Part shown: piece after piece, positions 17,744 to 21,805 of the stretch
How the letters are laid out: the number at the start of each line of letters is the position of its first letter
How positions within the stretch are numbered: position 1 is the stretch's first letter
Assembly (NCBI GenBank): GCA_016721435.1
Contig: JADKIC010000022.1
Coordinates: forward strand, 1 to 21,805
Reading direction: 5' to 3'
Length of the DNA stretch: 21,805 bases
Origin: Bacteroidota bacterium
GTDB lineage: Bacteria > Bacteroidota > Bacteroidia > AKYH767-A > OLB10
Made by a program: the position numbers and the translations under genes
The notes under the pieces: model-generated
What the model was told of the DNA's origin: nothing
Databases searched by the model: none
What the model saw: only the letters and a program-made list of their open reading frames with translations

Positions 17744-19863
17744 ATGAGACAAATGTTAATTAAATTATTTTCAGTCCACTTCATTCTCCTGATGACACTC
17801 AATTGTTATTCACAAAACAAGAAGAGGCTCGACAGTTTGAATGTGCAACTCAACATTTGCCGAGATGATTCCGTCAAGGTTAATCTCTATTACGCCATTG
17901 CGTCGATCGAACAGGATTATAAAAGTTCAATGATATTATTGATAAGGCCTATGATCTATCATTAAGCCTAAATCAAAAGGATGCGTTGAAAAGGAGCTAC
18001 GATAGTTTGTATTCACGATTTATAACCTGCCGTATTGATACACAAAAAGTATTGTTCTATTTCAGGCTTTCAGAAGCTATAAAAGACACGGTTCTTATAC
18101 GTCAAACCATAACGAAGGGATTAACACTTGCAAAGCGCATCAATTATGTACATGGCATAACAATGGGTCTTAACACCCTGGGGCAATACTACAGGCAGCA
18201 AGGAATAAAGGATTATCCGAAGTCAATTGCTTTGTATGATTCAGCATTAGTTATCGCGACGAGGGTGCGCAACAAAGCAGACATGGCAACGGCCTACCAT
18301 AATCTTGGTCAGATCTTCAGGTTTAAAGGAGATTATGCCCGTGCACTCGACTATTATAACAAAGCAAACGTAGTGGCCCATGAAGCAAGCGATTCTACAC
18401 AGATCATGTGGAATTATCACGACATAGGATGGATGAGAATTTCAATGAAGAATTATCCGGAAGCAATTGCTTATCTGGAGCAAGGTCTGGCATTCGCCAA
18501 TGCCATTCAACACGCCTATGCTACTGCTGACATCACGATGCATATTGGCGAAGCCTATTGGTTTATGGGGAAATTTGATAGTTCATTATTTCTTTCTAAT
18601 AAAGCTTATGATTTGTTTGAGCCTCAGAAAAGTGACGAAAACATGATACATTGCCTTAATCAATTGGGTGGTTTATGAATCAAGGTTTCAATGGAAGGAA
18701 GCTGAGGATGTTTACCGGAGAGCAATTATGATGTCCGAAGATTCAGTATCAAAATGGAGTGCTTGGTAACTTTGCCGGATTGGGAGATGCATTGTATGGG
18801 CAAGGCAGATACAAGGAAGCACTTTTAAATTATAAGCGGGCAGCAGGAATTCTGAGCTTTGAAACAATTGACCGACTCACCAAAGAGTGTTACGAAGGAC
18901 TTTGCAAAAGCCTATGTGAAAGTTGGTGATTTAAAAACGCATATGAGGCACAACTAAATTTAAGAGTGCAAGTGATTCGGTTTGATTCTTGAAAACAGCG
19001 AAAAGCTATTAGCAACACAAGCGCAATATGATTTTGAAAAACAGCGATCAGACGAAAAGTTGCCCGTGAAAATGAACTCGCCCGTCAGCGCAATATTCGT
19101 AATTCAATAACTGCAGGACTTGGAGGCGCAATACTTTTCTTATTTGTTGTATATATCGGCAACGAAATAAAATCAAAGCGGAAAAAAAGCGCAGTGATGA
19201 ATTGTTGTTGAACATTCTACCTGAAGAAGTAGCAGAAGAGCTTAAAGCAAAGGGGTAGCGCTGATGCAAAGCAATTTGATGATGTAACCGTAATGTTTAC
19301 TGATTTCAAAAATTTTACTCAGATTTCAGAACGACTTTCTCCGGCAGAATTGGTGGCTGAAATACATACCTGCTTCAAAGCATTCGACACCATCATCGGG
19401 AAACACAACATTGAAAAGATTAAGACCATTGGCGACAGTTACATGTGCAGGCGGTTTTACCGGTGGCTAATACAACAAATGCCATTGATGTTGTGAATGC
19501 TGCCCCTGGAGATTCAACAGTTTATGCAGCAACATCTGCCAAAGAAAAAATGAAGGCAAGGAAGTTTTGAAATCAGAATCGGCGTACATACCGGTCCTGT
19601 TGTTGCAGGGATTGTGGGGATAAAGAAATTCGCTTACGATATCTGGGGAGATACAGTAAATATTGCCTCTCGGATGGAATCTTCCGGTGAAGCAGGGAAG
19701 GCAGACATTAGTGGAGCAACCTATGAGTTGGTGAAGAACGGCCTGCCTGCCAATCCGGTAAGCTCAGTTTCTGCACCGGGGAAAGATTCAGGCAAAGAAT
19801 AAAGGTGAAATCGATATGTACTTTGTGGAAGCCATCTCCTGGCAGGAATTCCACTTCAGGTAA
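17744..19863 (+). CDS. Class III adenylate cyclase with signal/TM and TPR domains
   Basis: The reconstructed protein is about 700 residues. It starts with a signal peptide (LFSVHFILLMTLNCYSQ), then TPR-like helical repeats at about 17990-18960 (for example AYHNLGQIFRFKGDYARALDY and AEDVYRRAIMM), a transmembrane helix at about 19100-19165 (ITAGLGGAILFLFVVY), the linker LLLNILPEEVAEELK, and the catalytic domain at about 19265-19850. Metal-binding Asp residues are seen in MFTDFKNFT (codon 19302) and TIGDSYM (19434). The substrate-selecting residues look adenylate-type: the Lys of KIKTIGD and the Asp of YDIWGD, followed by TVNIASRMESSGE with the catalytic Asn and Arg. It would make cAMP in response to a periplasmic TPR-sensed signal; that sensing role is inferred. 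The C-terminus is RGKIQAKNKGEIDMYFVEA plus a short tail. About ten frame changes occur between 17935 and 19780. Confidence 0.87.
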
Positions 19864-19997
19864 TGGCATTTAATGACCAATAGTTGTACATTTTTATATA
19901 TCTTTAACTACTTCATTCCGTTTTCTGGAAATGAATTCAACAGTGGAAAAGTGTTTAAGTATTCAGTCGTTAAATTTAATAGCTTGATAAATTACTA

Positions 19998-20561
19998 ATG
20001 AAACGGGAAACATTTATAGTATCGTTACTTGGTCTCTTTCCATGGAGTGTTTTTGCTAAACTTAAGGGAAACATTCAAAGAAGAACAGAGAAAGGTTTTA
20101 TTGTAAAAGAAGGCGAGGGCCCAAATTTGGTGAAGCACTTGCTTTAAGATGAAAGGTGTTACCTTAAATACTTTAGACATAAAAATTTCCGGCTCTGACA
20201 CTGAAAATGGTTCGGGCGTATTTGAGCAAAGAGGACTTACTCGAACGGAGGCTCCTTTGCATATCCATTTTCCCAGGATGAGTGGTTTTATATTATTGAA
20301 GGAGAATATCTGTTTCTTAAGTCGGTGACTGAGAAATTTCAAATGAAAACCGGGGACACTGTTTTTCTTCCCAGAAATGTACATGCTTTCATACAGCTTA
20401 CCGAAAAGAGAAAAATGATCGTTTCCTATTTACCTGCAGGTAAGATGGGAAGCATTTTTAAAGTTACAGATCAATGGGCTACGCCACGGACGATGGAAGA
20501 AATTGCTAGGTTTTGCAGATCATGATATGAGATTGTAGGAGCGCCTTTGAAAGTGGACTGA
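19998..20561 (+). CDS. Cupin-domain protein with N-terminal signal
   Basis: The ATG at 19998 opens MKRETFIVSLLGLFPWSVFA, a signal-like segment. After frame changes near 20125-20150 and 20240-20265, the cupin core is readable: APLHIHFP with the two metal-ligand histidines, then DEWFYIIEGEYLF with the glutamates, and FQMKTGDTVFLPRNVHAFIQ with the second-motif histidine. A final frame change near 20505 converts the apparent end into ADHDM, VGAPLKVD and a stop at 20561, a C-terminus typical of this small-cupin group. The length is about 186 residues. Such proteins bind a divalent metal; some are quercetinase-like dioxygenases, others have no known reaction. It stands alone, 134 bp after the cyclase. 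Confidence 0.82.
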
Positions 20562-20848
20562 GCTAACTATAAGAAAAGGAGATCAACGTACTTTATATCC
20601 GGCCTTTTTCGTGGAAATTAAATCATAATTTTATCAATTGCGAGTGCGATATCCACTGTGCATTGCACTCTTAAACCATTCTCTTCATAGCAAATCTCCA
20701 GCACCAGCTATTGAAAGAGAGAAATTCTAATATTTTACCCCGTTGTTTTAAAGTTACAGTTTGATTGGTGGACAGAATGGACGAACGTTTTCTTCTTTGA
20801 ACTTAACGCTCATTTAAATGTCTGTAATTTATTTCATATTTTCGAATT
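20562..20848. other. Gene-free spacer with one weak dyad
   Basis: No coding signal is seen. GAGTGC at 20642-20647 can pair with GCACTC at 20665-20670, but no T-run follows, so a terminator for the cupin gene is uncertain. No clean -33/-7 pair was found ahead of the next start. Confidence 0.4.
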
Positions 20849-21603
20849 ATGAAAAGGATTCTATTCTGTTGCTATTACCATTTGAGTTTCTGTAGGTCAT
20901 GCTCAGATTGTCGAGAGGCTCATACTATCCGGAACATTGAATGATCATCAGATAGGGCGAATGGGTAAATGGCGTTTCTAAGGTTCACGTCGATTTAAAT
21001 AGTATAGCATCAGTTTTTCGGATATTGTGTCAGAGCTATTCCGATGCAGCATTGTTGAATAACAGGACGATGATTCTGCTACATTGATGTATTATGACCC
21101 CACGTTTAAGAGATTTCAAAGAGCAGTCGAGGAAATTGAAAAGCAAAGAACAGGTTTGATTTGAGAAATTTGTTAGTTTATTATGGTTCAGAGTGGATAC
21201 ACTAAATGTAGGAAATTCGAAAATAGTAGAAGGATTATATCATGCAATGTGTAAGAAATGGAGCAGCAGCTGTTTTACAAAGGAAAGCGTGTTTTTACAT
21301 TTAAGCACAGGTATGAGACCACAGGAAAGGAAATATTAGATCATGGGTATGAAATTCGGATGTATTTCGATGATCCCGGGAATTGGCTTTTTAAAGATCA
21401 TCATCACTTAGGGTGGTAGCCTCATCATTCCGTATGGGTAAGGAATAGAAATTACTGAAAGTAAATTCATTCTTACAATTCTCAGAAATGGATCGTTAAA
21501 ACGAGGATGCACCCTGGTGGTTATACCAAAAATTATCGATCTTTACTCCACACATCCCGGACACAGCTTATTAAAGCCTATTACTGTGGAAAGAAGAGAA
21601 AAT
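20849..21603 (+). pseudogene. Secreted hypothetical protein, heavily frameshifted
   Basis: The ATG at 20849 begins MKRILF, and with one base change of frame it continues as a hydrophobic signal-like segment ending GHAQ. Pieces of one protein can be followed in different frames: IVERLILSGTLNDHQIGRM (20909-20965), YYDPTFKRFQRAVEEIEKQR (about 21089-21150), YKGKRVFTFKHRYETTGKEI and DHGYEIRMYFDDPGNWLFKD (21274-21400), then ITESKFILTILRNGSL (near 21453-21500). The residue pattern suggests a beta-rich extracytoplasmic protein of about 240 residues. I do not recognise the family. The density of frame changes is among the highest in the window, so both decay and sequence error are possible. The end given is approximate. 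Confidence 0.5.
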
Positions 21604-21647
21604 AAATACAGCAGTAAAAGTAATTGCTATTTCCAACTATTTATGCT

Positions 21648-21805
21648 TTATTGTTGAGATTTGTCTTTTGGAGAATCCACCTGGAGTGGTGTTTTTAATA
21701 TGATGTCGAAGACATTTCTCTTCTTGATACCATCCATTGGTAGGGCATTGACCAGTTTACTTCTCCAAAACGAAGAAAAGTCAGAAAATTCAATTACCGG
21801 TTTTT
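21648..21805 (-). CDS. C-terminal end of an unrecognised protein (partial, minus strand)
   Basis: Reading the minus strand from the window edge, an uninterrupted frame of about 51 codons ends at a TAA at 21648-21650. It reads KPVIEFSDFSSFWRSKL, then VNALPMDGIKKRNVF, DIILKTPLQVD and SPKDKSQQ. The composition and lack of stops look like real coding sequence, and it would be convergent with the preceding gene. The start lies beyond the window. I do not recognise the family. Confidence 0.5.
   Translation of the reverse strand, partial: KPVIEFSDFSSFWRSKLVNALPMDGIKKRNVFDIILKTPLQVDSPKDKSQQ

Noticed and set aside
20642..20670. GAGTGC/GCACTC dyad as terminator of the cupin gene
   Set aside because: The stem is only 6 bp with a 17-nt loop and no T-run follows.
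1..21805. A new defence, toxin or mobile-element system
   Set aside because: No nuclease, helicase, reverse transcriptase, transposase, recombinase or toxin-antitoxin signature was found; the gene content is secreted proteins, peptidase, acyltransferases and signalling.

Overview
The window looks like a chromosomal segment of a Bacteroidota member, most likely a Chitinophagaceae or Sphingobacteriia-type lineage. The evidence is: several secreted proteins with type A C-terminal sorting domains of the type IX secretion system (T9SS), promoters with the Bacteroidetes -7 box TAnnTTTG, AT-rich DNA, poor Shine-Dalgarno sites, and typical families (choice-of-anchor J/kelch protein, SUMF1-like secreted protein, S9 peptidase, DUF1624 acyltransferase, TPR-adenylate cyclase). 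Almost every gene longer than about 500 bp carries single-base frameshifts, and most are repaired by adding one base. I therefore read most broken genes as probably intact genes in an indel-prone assembly. Gene spans below are reconstructed across frames.

Region 1 (1-7532) is a cluster of secreted surface proteins. A badly broken choice-of-anchor J/kelch/T9SS protein (104-2276) is followed by four tandem paralogues (2818, 4575, 6025 and 6997) that share a signal peptide, an Asp/Asn-rich DxNNDG motif and a beta-rich N-domain. Two of them also carry an Ig-like domain. The array grew by tandem duplication: the spacer, promoter, 3' end and terminator are copied along with the gene. The kelch gene and the first three paralogues share one promoter design, an ACTACCC-N5/6-GGGTAGT palindrome ending 20-21 bp before the -7 box, so they probably form one regulon. 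Copies 2 and 4 of the array have independently lost most of the N-domain, and copies 3 and 4 carry a short palindromic insert in the signal-peptide coding region.

Region 2 (8208-10777) is a probable two-gene unit: a secreted SUMF1-fold protein without the catalytic cysteines, then 19 bp later a secreted protein with seven 23-residue GGxNDG repeats and a conserved beta-type C-domain.

Region 3 (10885-20561) holds separately spaced + strand genes: a calcineurin-like phosphoesterase, a RibD-C/DHFR-like reductase, a DUF1624 membrane acyltransferase, an S9 prolyl-oligopeptidase-type peptidase, a second DUF1624 paralogue, a TPR-class III adenylate cyclase and a cupin. A 20-codon relic of a cyclase C-terminus lies behind the first DUF1624 gene, and a full cyclase follows the second, which suggests an old duplication of a DUF1624-cyclase pair. 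Several spacers in this region contain nested dyads.

Region 4 (20849-21805) has a degraded secreted hypothetical gene and the C-terminal end of an unrecognised minus-strand gene running off the window. I see no rRNA, tRNA, CRISPR array, transposase or integrase.
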